Assembly (NCBI GenBank): GCA_000814665.1
Contig: JWIH01000017.1
Location: forward strand, 186,001-250,000
DNA from: Pseudoalteromonas flavipulchra NCIMB 2033 = ATCC BAA-314
GTDB lineage: Bacteria > Pseudomonadota > Gammaproteobacteria > Enterobacterales > Alteromonadaceae
Length of the DNA stretch: 64,000 bases
Direction of reading: 5' to 3'
Shown in pieces: positions 10,034 to 18,398 of this stretch. Made by a program: the position numbers and the translations under genes. The first letter of the stretch is position 1. Each line of letters begins with the position of its first letter. The notes below the pieces were generated by a model. That model saw only the letters and a program-made list of their open reading frames with translations. It did not search any database and was not told the origin of the DNA.

Positions 10034-11037
10034 TAAAGGTCAAATTTTACCTCATCGATTAGCTTAAGCGCTAACGGACGGTATTTACTGATCTCTGACA
10101 ATGGTAGGCTGTCTTCCTTAAACTCACCCCAAGATGCCACAAGTTTCGATAACTCGACGCCAGGTTTAACCGGGTATTCCATATTCATCGACGCATACAT
10201 ATTTTGCGCCTTATTGTCGGTCATAAACTCAATGAGTTTCAAGGCATTTTCTGTATTTTTAGCGTGCTTGGTCAAGACAACACCAGAAACGTTAATATGT
10301 GAACCACGATCTTGTTGATTTGGGAAGTTGATATACACCGCTTCGGCCCAGGCTTTTTGTTTCTCATCTTCCATCATCTTACCGAAGTAATAGCTGTTTC
10401 CAATGGCCAAATCACACAGTCCTTCTTTTACTGCTTTGACTTGTGCGCGGTCGTTACCTTGAGGCTTACGAGCTAAATTTTTCTTCACGCCTTCAAGCCA
10501 TTCTTTGGTTTTTGCTTCGCCATGATGGGCAATCATAGACGCCACTAAACCGAGGTTATAGGGGTGTTTACCTGAGCGCGTACATATTTTACCGCGGTAT
10601 TGTTCATCCGCTAGCGCTTCATAAGTAAGCGCATCTAACTTGCCTACACGGTCTTTTGCAGAATATACATTGCGCACACGCTTAGTAAGCGCAACCCACT
10701 GACCTTCAGGATCTCTGAAGTTCGCTGGGATATTCTTAGTGACGGTTTCGCTGTTAATTGCTTGTGTTAGGTTTTCGTCTTCAAGTTGAATTAGCGCACT
10801 GAAGTTTGAAGTGAGTACAAGATCGGCACGGCTATGCTTGCCTTCACGCTTAACACGCTCGATTAAGCCTTTTTTTGCAAAAACCACATTGGTCTTGATA
10901 CCGGTTTGCTTGGTGAAGTCATCCAAAATAGGTTGGATCAGAAAAGGTTGTCTAAACGAGTAGATATTAACTTCCTCTGCAGCCATTGCTGGTAGGCAAG
11001 TAAGCGTTGCCAGTATAGTAACAAGTGCTTTTTTCAT
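10033..11037 (-). CDS. fbpA: Periplasmic ferric iron-binding protein
   Basis: 334 residues with a clear signal peptide (cleavage likely after AMA, residue 19). The mature protein resembles class II ferric-binding proteins: VNIYSFRQPFL at the N terminus, FAKKGLIERV, and the adjacent tyrosines Y216-Y217 in GNSYYFGKM that coordinate Fe3+ in FbpA/FutA. It is the first gene of the fbpABC-DyP transcript. GGAG precedes the ATG by 5 bases. A Fur-box-like sequence lies 15 bp upstream of the start, consistent with iron repression. Confidence 0.93.
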   Translation of the reverse strand: MKKALVTILATLTCLPAMAAEEVNIYSFRQPFLIQPILDDFTKQTGIKTNVVFAKKGLIERVKREGKHSRADLVLTSNFSALIQLEDENLTQAINSETVTKNIPANFRDPEGQWVALTKRVRNVYSAKDRVGKLDALTYEALADEQYRGKICTRSGKHPYNLGLVASMIAHHGEAKTKEWLEGVKKNLARKPQGNDRAQVKAVKEGLCDLAIGNSYYFGKMMEDEKQKAWAEAVYINFPNQQDRGSHINVSGVVLTKHAKNTENALKLIEFMTDNKAQNMYASMNMEYPVKPGVELSKLVASWGEFKEDSLPLSEISKYRPLALKLIDEVKFDL

Positions 11038-11051
11038 AAAGACTCCATTAG

Positions 11052-11070
11052 GTAAACAATAATTATTATC
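11052..11070 (-). promoter_or_regulatory. Putative Fur box upstream of fbpA
   Basis: On the minus strand this reads GATAATAATTATTGTTTAC, matching about 13 of 19 positions of the consensus GATAATGATAATCATTATC. It sits just upstream of fbpA, where an iron-repressed promoter is expected. The match is by eye only. Confidence 0.55.
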
Positions 11071-11165
11071 AACTAATTCTACCTGTAATTGTGCCGTTTT
11101 ACACCCTGAATATTTGAAACTACGCTCAAGATAAAATTAGCGTTGTAGAAAACGGGAGAATTACC

Positions 11166-11183
11166 TGTGAGATATATCTCACT
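11166..11183. promoter_or_regulatory. Putative GacA/UvrY binding site
   Basis: TGTGAGATATATCTCACT is an interrupted palindrome close to the GacA-box consensus TGTAAG-N6-CTTACA. It lies about 160 bp upstream of the predicted -10 of the CsrB-like RNA, a spacing typical of csrB/csrC and rsmZ upstream activating sequences. It fits the expected BarA/UvrY control. Confidence 0.6.
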
Positions 11184-11328
11184 TAGCTACCAGAAATTGA
11201 GTAAAGACGTGTTGAAATAACACTCGGAATTAAAGTAACCAATTAAAAAATATAAAGTTATTTATTATTACTAGAAAAAGACGAAAAAAAGATTGAATTT
11301 CACTGCTCCCGATTTTTTTTAGTCTGCT

Positions 11329-11334
11329 TATACT
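11329..11334 (+). promoter_or_regulatory. Predicted -10 box of the CsrB-like RNA
   Basis: TATACT is followed by a plausible start near 11341. No good -35 hexamer is found 17 bp upstream, as expected for a promoter that depends on an activator such as UvrY. Confidence 0.45.
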
Positions 11335-11340
11335 TAACAA

Positions 11341-11973
11341 CATCTCAGGAAGAGAGATAAAGGATACACAGGATACGCTCAGGGCAGGACTTGCTAATGG
11401 ATAAGCACCCACTTAAAGGAATATAGGGAAAAGCGAGCGAGATTGTATGTCACATGGTGTGATTACATTAAAGGACAGGGATTTAAGATTCATGATGAAT
11501 CTAAGGATTGCTTCAGGGGAGAGGCTAAACGTTGAGGGATAACGTTACTGCATTGGATATGCAGGTGGTTAAGGATGAGGAAGGAAGGTACATCGGATGT
11601 ACTGGTAAAATGTGGCTTAGGAGATGCCAATTGTTGCAATTAACAGCGCAACACCTAGCTTGAAGCAACACGTTCAGGCTACCAAGTGCCAAGGTAAAAC
11701 AAGGTGATGATTGGCACTGCTATTTTGGAAAGTAGCAAATAGGGACAATTAGAACAAGGGCTTGTTCTTGGCAAGTGGATGGCAATGGATAAGACAGCGG
11801 ACGTGTAAAAGGAAAATGGACACAGGGCTAGATGCCTTTATTCGCAAAACGAGAACACCAAGCGATGCCATGGAAGAGGAAAGATTCAGGACGTTGAACT
11901 ACTCAACTTTGCAGGATGCATTTAGAAGATTCCGTAAGCGCGACTCAGCAATGGGTCGCGCGCTTCTTATTTT
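11341..11973 (+). ncRNA. csrB: CsrB-family CsrA-sequestering small RNA (candidate)
   Basis: No protein gene fits this 630-bp stretch, yet I count about 29 GGA motifs on the plus strand, roughly three times the chance number. Many sit in loops of short hairpins: TGCAT-TGGAT-ATGCA (11549-11563), AACGTT-GAGGGAT-AACGTT (11528-11546), GTACA-TCGGA-TGTAC (11588-11602), TTAAA-GGACAGGGA-TTTAA (11468-11486) and TGCA-GGA-TGCA (11910-11920). This is the layout of CsrB/RsmZ RNAs, which titrate the translational regulator CsrA. A GacA-like box lies upstream and a Rho-independent terminator ends the transcript. At about 630 nt it would be longer than the E. coli (about 370 nt) and Vibrio RNAs. The 5' end is uncertain by tens of bases. 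Confidence 0.8.
11936..11973 (+). terminator. Rho-independent terminator of the CsrB-like RNA
   Basis: GCGCGAC (11938-11944) pairs with GTCGCGC (11955-11961) around a 10-base loop, followed by CTTCTTATTTT. It closes the GGA-rich region on the plus strand. Confidence 0.8.
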
Positions 11974-12011
11974 GTTCCTATCTATCGCGTGAGATTGCGT
12001 TTGTGTTGTCG

Positions 12012-12301
12012 AGATGTTTGTATTGTCGAGATAAATCTCGACAATACAAACATCTTGCTTGCTGTGCTGCGTAAACAATGGTTTTTTATCGAGATAAATC
12101 TCGACCTACCGGCATCTTGCTTGCCGTATTTCGTAAACAACTCAGTTTTTTGTCGAAATAAATTTCAACCTACCATCATCTTGTTGGCCGTACAGCGTAA
12201 ACAATTCAGCTTTTTGTCGAGGTAAATCTCGACCTACCAACATCTTGCTCGCTGTACTGCGTAAATAATTCAGCTTTTTGTCGAGGTAAACCTCGACCTA
12301 C
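12012..12301. repeat. Five tandem hairpin repeats of about 64 bp
   Basis: Five copies begin (TCGA) at 12026, 12089, 12153, 12217 and 12281, a period of 63-64 bp. Each has a hairpin with the core TCGA-RR-TAAA-YY-TCGA, then CCTACC..CATCTTG and GCGTAAACAA. The first copy extends to a perfect 20-bp stem (12012-12031 with 12036-12055) around a TAAA loop. Stems differ between copies but often keep pairing: GAGA/TCTC, GAGG/CCTC and a G-T intermediate. It lies between the CsrB-like RNA and the end of tapT. It resembles a REP-like intergenic repeat family; no gene is present. Confidence 0.8.
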
Positions 12302-12315
12302 AGTTAAGGCTCGGC

Positions 12316-12981
12316 CTACAGTTTGCTGCGCTTACCCTTTAGGTAAGCGTCTCTGAAGTCGATAAAATGCGCGGTTAATTTATCTGCCGCATCCTGCTCG
12401 CCGCATTCGGCAAACAATACACACGCAACTTCTGCCGTACCAAGCTGATGTTCATGCGGCGCGACTCGTAGCTTGTAATCCGAGAGCTTTTCAGGGGCGA
12501 TGGATAATACAGGTAAATTATCTAGGTAGGGGCTCTTTCTGAACATTTTCTTAGCTTCACGCCATGTGCCATCCAAAAAGATAAATAGTGGTGTTTTATT
12601 TTCAGTGCGGGTCACCTTAGTAATTACCCGTTCAGGCTCCACGCCCTGCTCTGGGAAAACAACTATTGGTGCATACTGCTCATCCGAAAGAAGCGCTAAT
12701 AACGCAGCGTCAGGCTCAGTTCTGTCCCAACGAAAGGCATGATTATCTGGGATCACATCGGCAATCAAGCGTCCGGTGTTAGAGGGCTTAAAGCTTTCAT
12801 TATGATACATAAGCAAACACACAGCACAGTCTGCTTTGGCCACTTCGACTTTATCACAAATACATAGAGTCGTGGCTAATAAGCAGCATTCACAACGCGC
12901 AAGCTTTGATCCCCTTGCCTTATATTCGCGTTGAGCCGCAGCGATTTGACGCTGTCTAAGCGCTAGTACTGAATTATTCAC
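12316..12981 (-). CDS. tapT: tRNA-uridine aminocarboxypropyltransferase (DTW domain)
   Basis: 221 residues with the DTW-family signature: N-terminal Cys cluster C30-E-C-C33 and C40-I-C42, YHNESFKPSNTGRL (60-72) and FLDGTWREAKKM (D137, T139, W140). The family (E. coli TapT/YfiP) transfers the aminocarboxypropyl group of S-adenosylmethionine to U47 of certain tRNAs, making acp3U47; tRNA-Phe is one substrate in E. coli, and this window carries three tRNA-Phe genes. Monocistronic, with the hairpin repeats downstream. Confidence 0.88.
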   Translation of the reverse strand: MNNSVLALRQRQIAAAQREYKARGSKLARCECCLLATTLCICDKVEVAKADCAVCLLMYHNESFKPSNTGRLIADVIPDNHAFRWDRTEPDAALLALLSDEQYAPIVVFPEQGVEPERVITKVTRTENKTPLFIFLDGTWREAKKMFRKSPYLDNLPVLSIAPEKLSDYKLRVAPHEHQLGTAEVACVLFAECGEQDAADKLTAHFIDFRDAYLKGKRSKL

Positions 12982-13118
12982 TCTGTTCCCCCTCTAAAAA
13001 TGCCGGCGTATTTTAGTAAAGCGCTCGGCTGGCGTCTACGCAAACTTATGCAACATCTTTACTCATGACATAAGCTTTTGTACTCTAAAGTTTTATTGGG
13101 CTTCATTAGGAGTAGAAA

Positions 13119-13661
13119 ATGCAAGTAAAGGATTCTGCAAGACTGAGTTATCGCCTACTCACCCCACAAGATGCACAGCTGCTCGCCGATCTTGATAGCG
13201 ACCCTGAAGTAATGAAATACATCACAGGCGGTCAGACTAACTCACTTGAAGAAGTAAAAGCCGTATATATTCCACGTTTAACCGAGTATACGGACGAGAT
13301 CAAAGGTTGGGGGCTTTGGGGCTGTTTCGAGCTGCAAAACAAGGCATTTATTGGTTGGATTTTGGTTCGCCCTGCTAACTTTTTTTCAGAGCAAAGAAAC
13401 GATCAGGATTTAGAACTCGGTTGGCGTTTTAAACAAGCTTCTTGGGGCAAAGGGTTTGCAACAGAGGCCGCACAACATCTTATTCCAGACCTAATAGCAG
13501 CAAATCCTACCTTGACGCACTTGAGCGCTATCGCTGAAGAAGAGAACCTTGGCTCCATCAATATTATGAAAAAACTTGGGATGAGCTATGTGAAAAAAGG
13601 GCTTCACAAAGATATTTTAGGAGATATGGAAGTCGTTTATTATCATAAAGTTCTTAATTAA
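13119..13661 (+). CDS. GNAT family N-acetyltransferase (RimJ/RimL-like)
   Basis: 180 residues. The acetyl-CoA binding region is recognisable: ELGWRFKQASWGKGFATEA (motif A, residues 109-127, with the R/Q-x-x-G-x-G/A-type loop WGKGFA) and then EEENLGSINIMKKLGM, the usual GNAT motif B. The substrate cannot be told from sequence; ribosomal proteins, amino acids or antibiotics are all possible in this group. TAGGAG precedes the ATG by 6 bases. It is divergent from tapT and convergent with the acyltransferase. Confidence 0.85.
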   Translation: MQVKDSARLSYRLLTPQDAQLLADLDSDPEVMKYITGGQTNSLEEVKAVYIPRLTEYTDEIKGWGLWGCFELQNKAFIGWILVRPANFFSEQRNDQDLELGWRFKQASWGKGFATEAAQHLIPDLIAANPTLTHLSAIAEEENLGSINIMKKLGMSYVKKGLHKDILGDMEVVYYHKVLN

Positions 13662-13667
13662 CCGAAC

Positions 13668-13699
13668 AAAAGCGCAACCACTTAACACCACGGTTGCGC
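13668..13699 (-). terminator. Terminator of the acyltransferase gene
   Basis: GCGCAACC (13672-13679) and GGTTGCGC (13692-13699) form an 8-bp stem; read on the minus strand it is followed by TTTTGTT. It sits between convergent genes and favours minus-strand termination. Confidence 0.75.
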
Positions 13700-13712
13700 A
13701 TGCTCACTACTA

Positions 13713-14807
13713 TTAAATGCCTTTGCGACGCAGTGGTTCGGCATACATGCTCAACACCAATTGCTTCAGCTCTTCCGGTACAGACTCTAGTTTAGAGATA
13801 AAGTCCTCTTTATCTTCTGGACTCACTTGCGCATCATCGCCTGCTGCTAGGTGATTGGTTGAATGCAGATAGTATAAATCTAAAATCTGTTTATCAATGA
13901 CATTCGCCAGCTCATCTGGGTTTTCAACATCCGCAGTGATAGGGTCGCCAAATGCGATATGTACATGGCCTTTATCTGAACTAAAGCCCTCGACAATGCT
14001 GGCAATGTCTTCACCTTGTGCTTTCACATATTGGCCAAACTGCTTTTTATGGTATAGCTCTTTAGCCTTAGCAACCGCGCATGGCTCATATTGATAGGAG
14101 ATGGCAACGGGCACTATTCTGAGCTGCTTTACATAATCTGAAAAATCTAGCTTCTGTTTGCGACCATTGAGCTGTAGCATTTTTAACAGTGCCGGATCGG
14201 TTTGATCCACCCCATCCTTTGCACGCCCCTCTTTTTGCGCAATCCAAATGGAGTTACCTTCACTTAATGAATCAGAAATATAGGCTGAAAGCTGGGTTAA
14301 TGCTTTTAGCATTTCTTTCGGCGCCTTTGCCGAACGTTTTACAATAAAACTCTTATTAAGACGCATAAGCTCAGTGATATAAGGTACTTGCAGTAAGTTA
14401 TCACCAATAGCGATACGTACCGTACGCATATCTTGCTGATGCAAACCCCAGTTAACAAGTGCAGGGTCTAATACGATGTCACGGTGGTTTGAAATAAATA
14501 AATACGAGGTATTCGAGTCTAATGTTTCAAGGCCAGAATAAGTCACTTTAGACGTCGTTTTATTGATTAAAATTTGCAGATAGTACGCCACTTCATCTTG
14601 TACTTGTTCAATCGTACAAAAATCTCCCCACTTCTTTTTTAGTTTCATTCTTACGAGTGGGCGCGCAATAGCAGGCCAAGCATTCAACCAAGCTGGCAGG
14701 TTATATTTGGCGATCACATCAATGAATTGATCATCACCTAGTAGACGTGCCAGTGCTGGCACTACTTCATCATCATTATACGGTCTAATGTCAGCGTATT
14801 TATCCAC
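13713..14807 (-). CDS. PlsC-like 1-acylglycerol-3-phosphate acyltransferase
   Basis: About 364 residues. The acyltransferase motif NHRDIVLDP (H-x4-D) lies near residue 110, followed by SFIVKRS, EGNSIWIAQKEGRAKDG (the E-G-R block) and VPVAISYQYEP, matching the four PlsC blocks. It should acylate a glycerolipid at the inner membrane, although it is longer than PlsC proper and has no clear membrane segment. An in-frame TTG at 14819 is possible, but the GTG at 14807 has a GAGAAG upstream and is preferred. Single gene with its own terminator. Confidence 0.8.
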   Translation of the reverse strand: MDKYADIRPYNDDEVVPALARLLGDDQFIDVIAKYNLPAWLNAWPAIARPLVRMKLKKKWGDFCTIEQVQDEVAYYLQILINKTTSKVTYSGLETLDSNTSYLFISNHRDIVLDPALVNWGLHQQDMRTVRIAIGDNLLQVPYITELMRLNKSFIVKRSAKAPKEMLKALTQLSAYISDSLSEGNSIWIAQKEGRAKDGVDQTDPALLKMLQLNGRKQKLDFSDYVKQLRIVPVAISYQYEPCAVAKAKELYHKKQFGQYVKAQGEDIASIVEGFSSDKGHVHIAFGDPITADVENPDELANVIDKQILDLYYLHSTNHLAAGDDAQVSPEDKEDFISKLESVPEELKQLVLSMYAEPLRRKGI

Positions 14808-14974
14808 TCTACTTCTCAAATTGTCGGATTAACGAATACTGGAACGCATTCTATCGTGTCAAATAAACAGACGCTAAGCATTTCATGTCTGACCACCAAG
14901 GCAATATACCAAGTTGGAACATTAAATGCTTAAGCGTCGTGCAATTGTAATACGGTAAAAAGTACCACAATAAT

Positions 14975-16249
14975 TTATCTTCTAACAACTTTACCTAATT
15001 TGAGTATAGCTAATCTCAGTAAGAGTGCTGCTAATAATGCGCCCATCGATACTGTTAACCAATGTGGTAACACTTCGTGTTCTTCACCTATCATTGGCGT
15101 TACCACAAAACCGTAAGTATTAACTAAGTAATCAGTTAAATAGCCAAAGATAAGCGCAACCCCGATAACACCGCCCAAGTAGGCAAACACGGCACGACGC
15201 CCTAATTCTTTACCAACCACCCCAATTGTGGCGATGTTAGTTGCAGGGCCTGCGAGCATAAATACCAATACAGCACCGGGTGAAACACCAGCCATTAATA
15301 AACCCGCAGCGATTGGAGTTGAAGCGGTGGCGCAAATATACATTGGGATACTGATAAGAATAACCACTAGCATGGCAATAATACCGTCGCCCCACTGAGA
15401 TAAGAAAGACTCAGGCACAAAGGTTTGCACTAGCGCTGCAAAGAATAAACCGATAAGTAGCCAAACTGCGGTGTCGGACAGTAATTGATTACAGCTGAAC
15501 TTAACAGCTTCTACAATTTTACCAAAAACCCCTTGGTTTTCAGGTACAGGAGCAGGCTCACAACAACTTGTCGTGGCTGATGCAGAATCGCAACAACTGG
15601 TTACGGTAGGCTCCGTAGTATCACAACAAGACATATTCGCCCCTGCCATTGCTAATTGCGGGCCTGCAGGCGCACAGCAGCTTGAGCTTACTTTTACGGT
15701 TTCCACTTTAGTACTGACGCAACAGCTATCATGGCTGTGATGCTTTTCAGCAGGCTTTGGCTCTGAGTGATGATTAGCGTCACAACAACCGCTAGTCGCG
15801 CTTGGTGCTTCTGAGGTATTTAGGTGCTTTAGCGCCACAGGCTTATCATCTTTCTCACTACCAACGAGCAACCCAGCCGCAATTGCGCTAACCACAGCCG
15901 CAATTGGCCTAATCACCGCCATAAAAGGACCAAGTAGCACATAAGAAACCGAGATAGAATCCACTCCAGTTTCAGGCGTTGAGACTAAAAATGCGGTTGT
16001 CGCACTTTTTGAGCCCCCCGCTCTTCTCAGTCCCACCGCAGCAGGAATAACGCCGCAAGAGCAAAGCGGCATAGGCGCCCCAATCAGCGCTGCCTTTATC
16101 GTCGTCCAAAACCCTTCTTTCCCTAAATGCTTTTGCAACAAATCTTTTGGAATAAATACATTAAGTAACCCGGCCAATATTAGGCCAAGCAGTAACCACG
16201 GGGCAGATACTAAAAATAGCTGCCAAAAATTTACTATCAGTTCATTCAT
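14975..16249 (-). CDS. SO_0444-family Cu/Zn efflux permease
   Basis: 424 residues with eight or more membrane segments in two halves. The first half has the permease signature MPLCSCGVIPA (60-70); the second has the matching AGPATNIATIGV. Between them lies a cytoplasmic loop (about 150-235) with six CC pairs (155, 176, 191, 208, 219, 229) and a His cluster (NHHS, KHHSHD), evidently for metal binding. This architecture is that of SO_0444 transporters, thought to export Cu/Zn. It overlaps the ZntR-like regulator by 8 bp (ATGAATGA), so it is co-transcribed and probably translationally coupled. Metal choice is inferred from the regulator. Confidence 0.88.
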   Translation of the reverse strand: MNELIVNFWQLFLVSAPWLLLGLILAGLLNVFIPKDLLQKHLGKEGFWTTIKAALIGAPMPLCSCGVIPAAVGLRRAGGSKSATTAFLVSTPETGVDSISVSYVLLGPFMAVIRPIAAVVSAIAAGLLVGSEKDDKPVALKHLNTSEAPSATSGCCDANHHSEPKPAEKHHSHDSCCVSTKVETVKVSSSCCAPAGPQLAMAGANMSCCDTTEPTVTSCCDSASATTSCCEPAPVPENQGVFGKIVEAVKFSCNQLLSDTAVWLLIGLFFAALVQTFVPESFLSQWGDGIIAMLVVILISIPMYICATASTPIAAGLLMAGVSPGAVLVFMLAGPATNIATIGVVGKELGRRAVFAYLGGVIGVALIFGYLTDYLVNTYGFVVTPMIGEEHEVLPHWLTVSMGALLAALLLRLAILKLGKVVRR

Positions 16250-16649
16250 CGATAGCCTCCAAGGCCGTTAAAATCGAGCAGCTCACTGCCGCTTCCTTAC
16301 CGCCGCAGCACTGCTCTGCTAGCGTCGATAACGATTGTTCAAATTTTTGTAACTCAGCGATCCGCGCTCTCACTAAATCCCGTTTAGTGATAGTCAGCGT
16401 TTTCACTTCTTCACAACTGTGCTGATGCTTTTCAAACTTTATCTTCAGCAAGTCTTGCACTTCTTTGAGGCTGAACCCCACTTCCTTCGCGCGAAGAATA
16501 AAGCGCATTTGCTTTTCACTTTGCTCATCAAACAACCGATACCCGCCCTCGCTCCTTGTGCAAGGGTGTAGGAGATCGTTTGCTTCATAATACCTTAACG
16601 TGTCAGTTGATACGTTAAGCCGCTTTGCCAGCTCACCAATCTTTACCAC
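16242..16649 (-). CDS. ZntR-like MerR-family metal regulator
   Basis: 135 residues from a GTG start preceded by GGGAG at 7 bases. The helix-turn-helix covers 2-38 (KIGELAKRLNVSTDTLRYYE), then a dimerisation helix and a metal loop. With this start the cysteines fall at C79, C114, C115 and C124, the same numbering as E. coli ZntR, which supports the start; ZntR's ligand His119 is Glu here. It should activate metal export in response to Zn2+ or a similar ion. It is the first gene of its operon, ahead of the efflux permease, and is transcribed from a MerR-type promoter that it probably controls. Confidence 0.88.
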   Translation of the reverse strand: MVKIGELAKRLNVSTDTLRYYEANDLLHPCTRSEGGYRLFDEQSEKQMRFILRAKEVGFSLKEVQDLLKIKFEKHQHSCEEVKTLTITKRDLVRARIAELQKFEQSLSTLAEQCCGGKEAAVSCSILTALEAIDE

Positions 16650-16692
16650 TTTACACTCCCAAGTCCTGAAGATTATCCTAGTCGACATCACA

Positions 16693-16724
16693 AGTATAAA
16701 CCTTAGAGTTAACTCCAAAGTCAA
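16693..16724 (-). promoter_or_regulatory. MerR-type promoter with 20-bp spacer
   Basis: On the minus strand: TTGACT (-35), a 20-bp spacer containing the operator TTGGAGTTAACTCTAAGG, and TATACT (-10). The overlong spacer with a dyad between the hexamers is diagnostic of MerR-family activated promoters such as zntA. It drives the regulator-permease operon; the dehydrogenase gene starts divergently 17 bp away. Confidence 0.85.
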
Positions 16725-16740
16725 GAAAAGGATAAAAATA

Positions 16741-17688
16741 ATGCAAATCGTGGTATTAGACGCTAAAACCCTTGCAGGAATCGATCTTTCCCCCATAGCC
16801 AAACTAGGCACATTAACGTCTTACGACACCACATTCAGTGAGGACATCATCACACGCTGTAAAGATGCAGCAGTCATCATCACCAATAAAGTACAGTTAA
16901 CTGAACAAGCAATCGCGGCGTTACCACAATTACGCCTGATTTGTGTTGCGGCCACAGGCGTCAACAACATCGATTTGGCAGCCGCAAAAGCCCATCAAAT
17001 TGCGGTAGCCAATGTGGCTGGTTACTCCACCCCTTCTGTAGTGCAGCACACCTTTACTATGCTTGGTAACTTAATGACAAATATTCATCGTTACCAGCAA
17101 GACTGCCGTGCAGGGCTTTGGCAGCAAAGTGACATGTTTTGTCGCTTGGATTACAGCATCAACGAAATTGCGGGCAAAAACTTTGTGATCGTAGGCCATG
17201 GAACGTTAGGAGAAGCCGTTGCAAAAGTCGCACAAGCATTTGGAGCTCAGGTAATTGTTGCCGAACGTAGGGGCGTAACTGAGGTTAGAGCAGGACGAAT
17301 GGCTTTTGAAGAAGCACTGCAGATTGCGGATATTGTATCGATTCATTGCCCGCTTACCGCTGAAACAGAAAACCTGATTTCGAGTGCTGAATTCGCTCTA
17401 CTTCCAAATCATGCCTATATTATCAACACCGCAAGAGGCGGAATAGTCAATGAGCAAGCGCTGGTCGATGCACTAACTAACAAACAAATAGCTGGTGCTG
17501 CTGTGGATGTCCTCACTCAAGAGCCGGCGCAAGCAAGCAATCCTCTCGTTCAATACCAAGGGGAAAACTTGCTTTTAACACCGCATACGGCATGGGCAAG
17601 TAAAGAGGCCATCGAACGTTTAGTCGGCGAAATTGCCATTAATATTGAAAGTTTTGTGGCTGGGACAACGAGAAACCGAGTGGTCTAG
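16741..17688 (+). CDS. D-2-hydroxyacid dehydrogenase (glycerate dehydrogenase-like)
   Basis: 315 residues from the ATG at 16741 (AAGGAT upstream). The Rossmann motif reads GHGTLGEAVAKVA near residue 150; substrate and catalytic residues lie in CVAATGVNNID, INTARGGIVNE (Arg), the Glu in DVLTQEP and LTPHTAWAS (His). It should interconvert a D-2-hydroxyacid and a 2-oxoacid with NAD(P)H in the cytoplasm; hydroxypyruvate/glycerate is the likeliest substrate. An upstream in-frame extension to 16600 runs into the ZntR-like gene on the other strand and is not credible. Confidence 0.88.
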   Translation: MQIVVLDAKTLAGIDLSPIAKLGTLTSYDTTFSEDIITRCKDAAVIITNKVQLTEQAIAALPQLRLICVAATGVNNIDLAAAKAHQIAVANVAGYSTPSVVQHTFTMLGNLMTNIHRYQQDCRAGLWQQSDMFCRLDYSINEIAGKNFVIVGHGTLGEAVAKVAQAFGAQVIVAERRGVTEVRAGRMAFEEALQIADIVSIHCPLTAETENLISSAEFALLPNHAYIINTARGGIVNEQALVDALTNKQIAGAAVDVLTQEPAQASNPLVQYQGENLLLTPHTAWASKEAIERLVGEIAINIESFVAGTTRNRVV

Positions 17689-17885
17689 ATTATTGTTTTA
17701 GTGAGTAATATCGCTAAATGTTAGTGAAAACCATCAACTACAAACTGATTAAAAACCAACAACAAACTGATATTTATAAACTTTATTAGTTGGCAAAGAG
17801 TTTGCAACTCTTGTGATAATTCAAGCAAAAACAAATGGCTGTTTGCATTATTTGCTCAGCAACAAAATTAAAAAGGAAAACAACA

Positions 17886-18266
17886 ATGAAAAAATTAATG
17901 TTAGTGGCTGCGCTTAGCTCTACTCTATTATCAGGCTGTATCGTTGCTGTATCCGACGGTGAAGTAGAGCACGGTTGGGCTTCTGAATACAACTCGTCTA
18001 ACTGGGAACATAAACAGCGTAAAAATCGTGAAAAGATTGCCAACCTTGAAATGGGCGCGTCTTACTCATCAGTAAAAGACATGTTTGCAACCCCTGATTT
18101 TAGCGAGTTGGTGTCAAAAGACGGCGATAACTATCAAGTGCTGTACTATGCAACCAACAGTAAACACTCAGACGGCAAAGTAACAAAAGATGAGTGCACG
18201 CCATTGGTATTCAAAAATAACCAACTGGTTGGCTTTGGCGACAACGCATTAAAGCAAATTCAGTAA
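17886..18266 (+). CDS. DUF3192-family lipoprotein
   Basis: 126 residues. The lipobox LLSGC places the lipidated Cys near residue 19. The mature part has the DUF3192 pattern NLEMGASYSSVKDMFATPDFSE, reminiscent of SmpA/BamE-like folds, and a short C-terminal domain. It is probably an envelope lipoprotein of unknown function, common in Vibrio/Alteromonas relatives. The ATG follows AAGGAAAACAACA. Single gene. Confidence 0.8.
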   Translation: MKKLMLVAALSSTLLSGCIVAVSDGEVEHGWASEYNSSNWEHKQRKNREKIANLEMGASYSSVKDMFATPDFSELVSKDGDNYQVLYYATNSKHSDGKVTKDECTPLVFKNNQLVGFGDNALKQIQ

Positions 18267-18398
18267 GACTTTATCGCACCAAGGATGGTGAATAATCTGA
18301 GTAAACTGACGCACAGTTGTGTGTGGCCAACTCCTTATTTTCTTGTCATCTTAATAAGTTAAAAACAAAACAGAGCCAAACTTTAATAACCCAGCCTA

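Noticed and set aside
11762..12225. Two consecutive plus-strand reading frames of about 76-78 residues
   Set aside because: The first is inside the GGA-rich CsrB-like RNA and the second is a translation of the tandem hairpin repeats.
14881..14960. ATACCAAGTTGG motif as a third MITE copy
   Set aside because: Only the first few bases resemble the terminal repeat; no interior homology or partner repeat was seen.
16650..16811. N-terminal extension of the ZntR-like regulator
   Set aside because: It crosses the MerR-type promoter; the GTG at 16649 has a ribosome site and gives ZntR-identical cysteine numbering.
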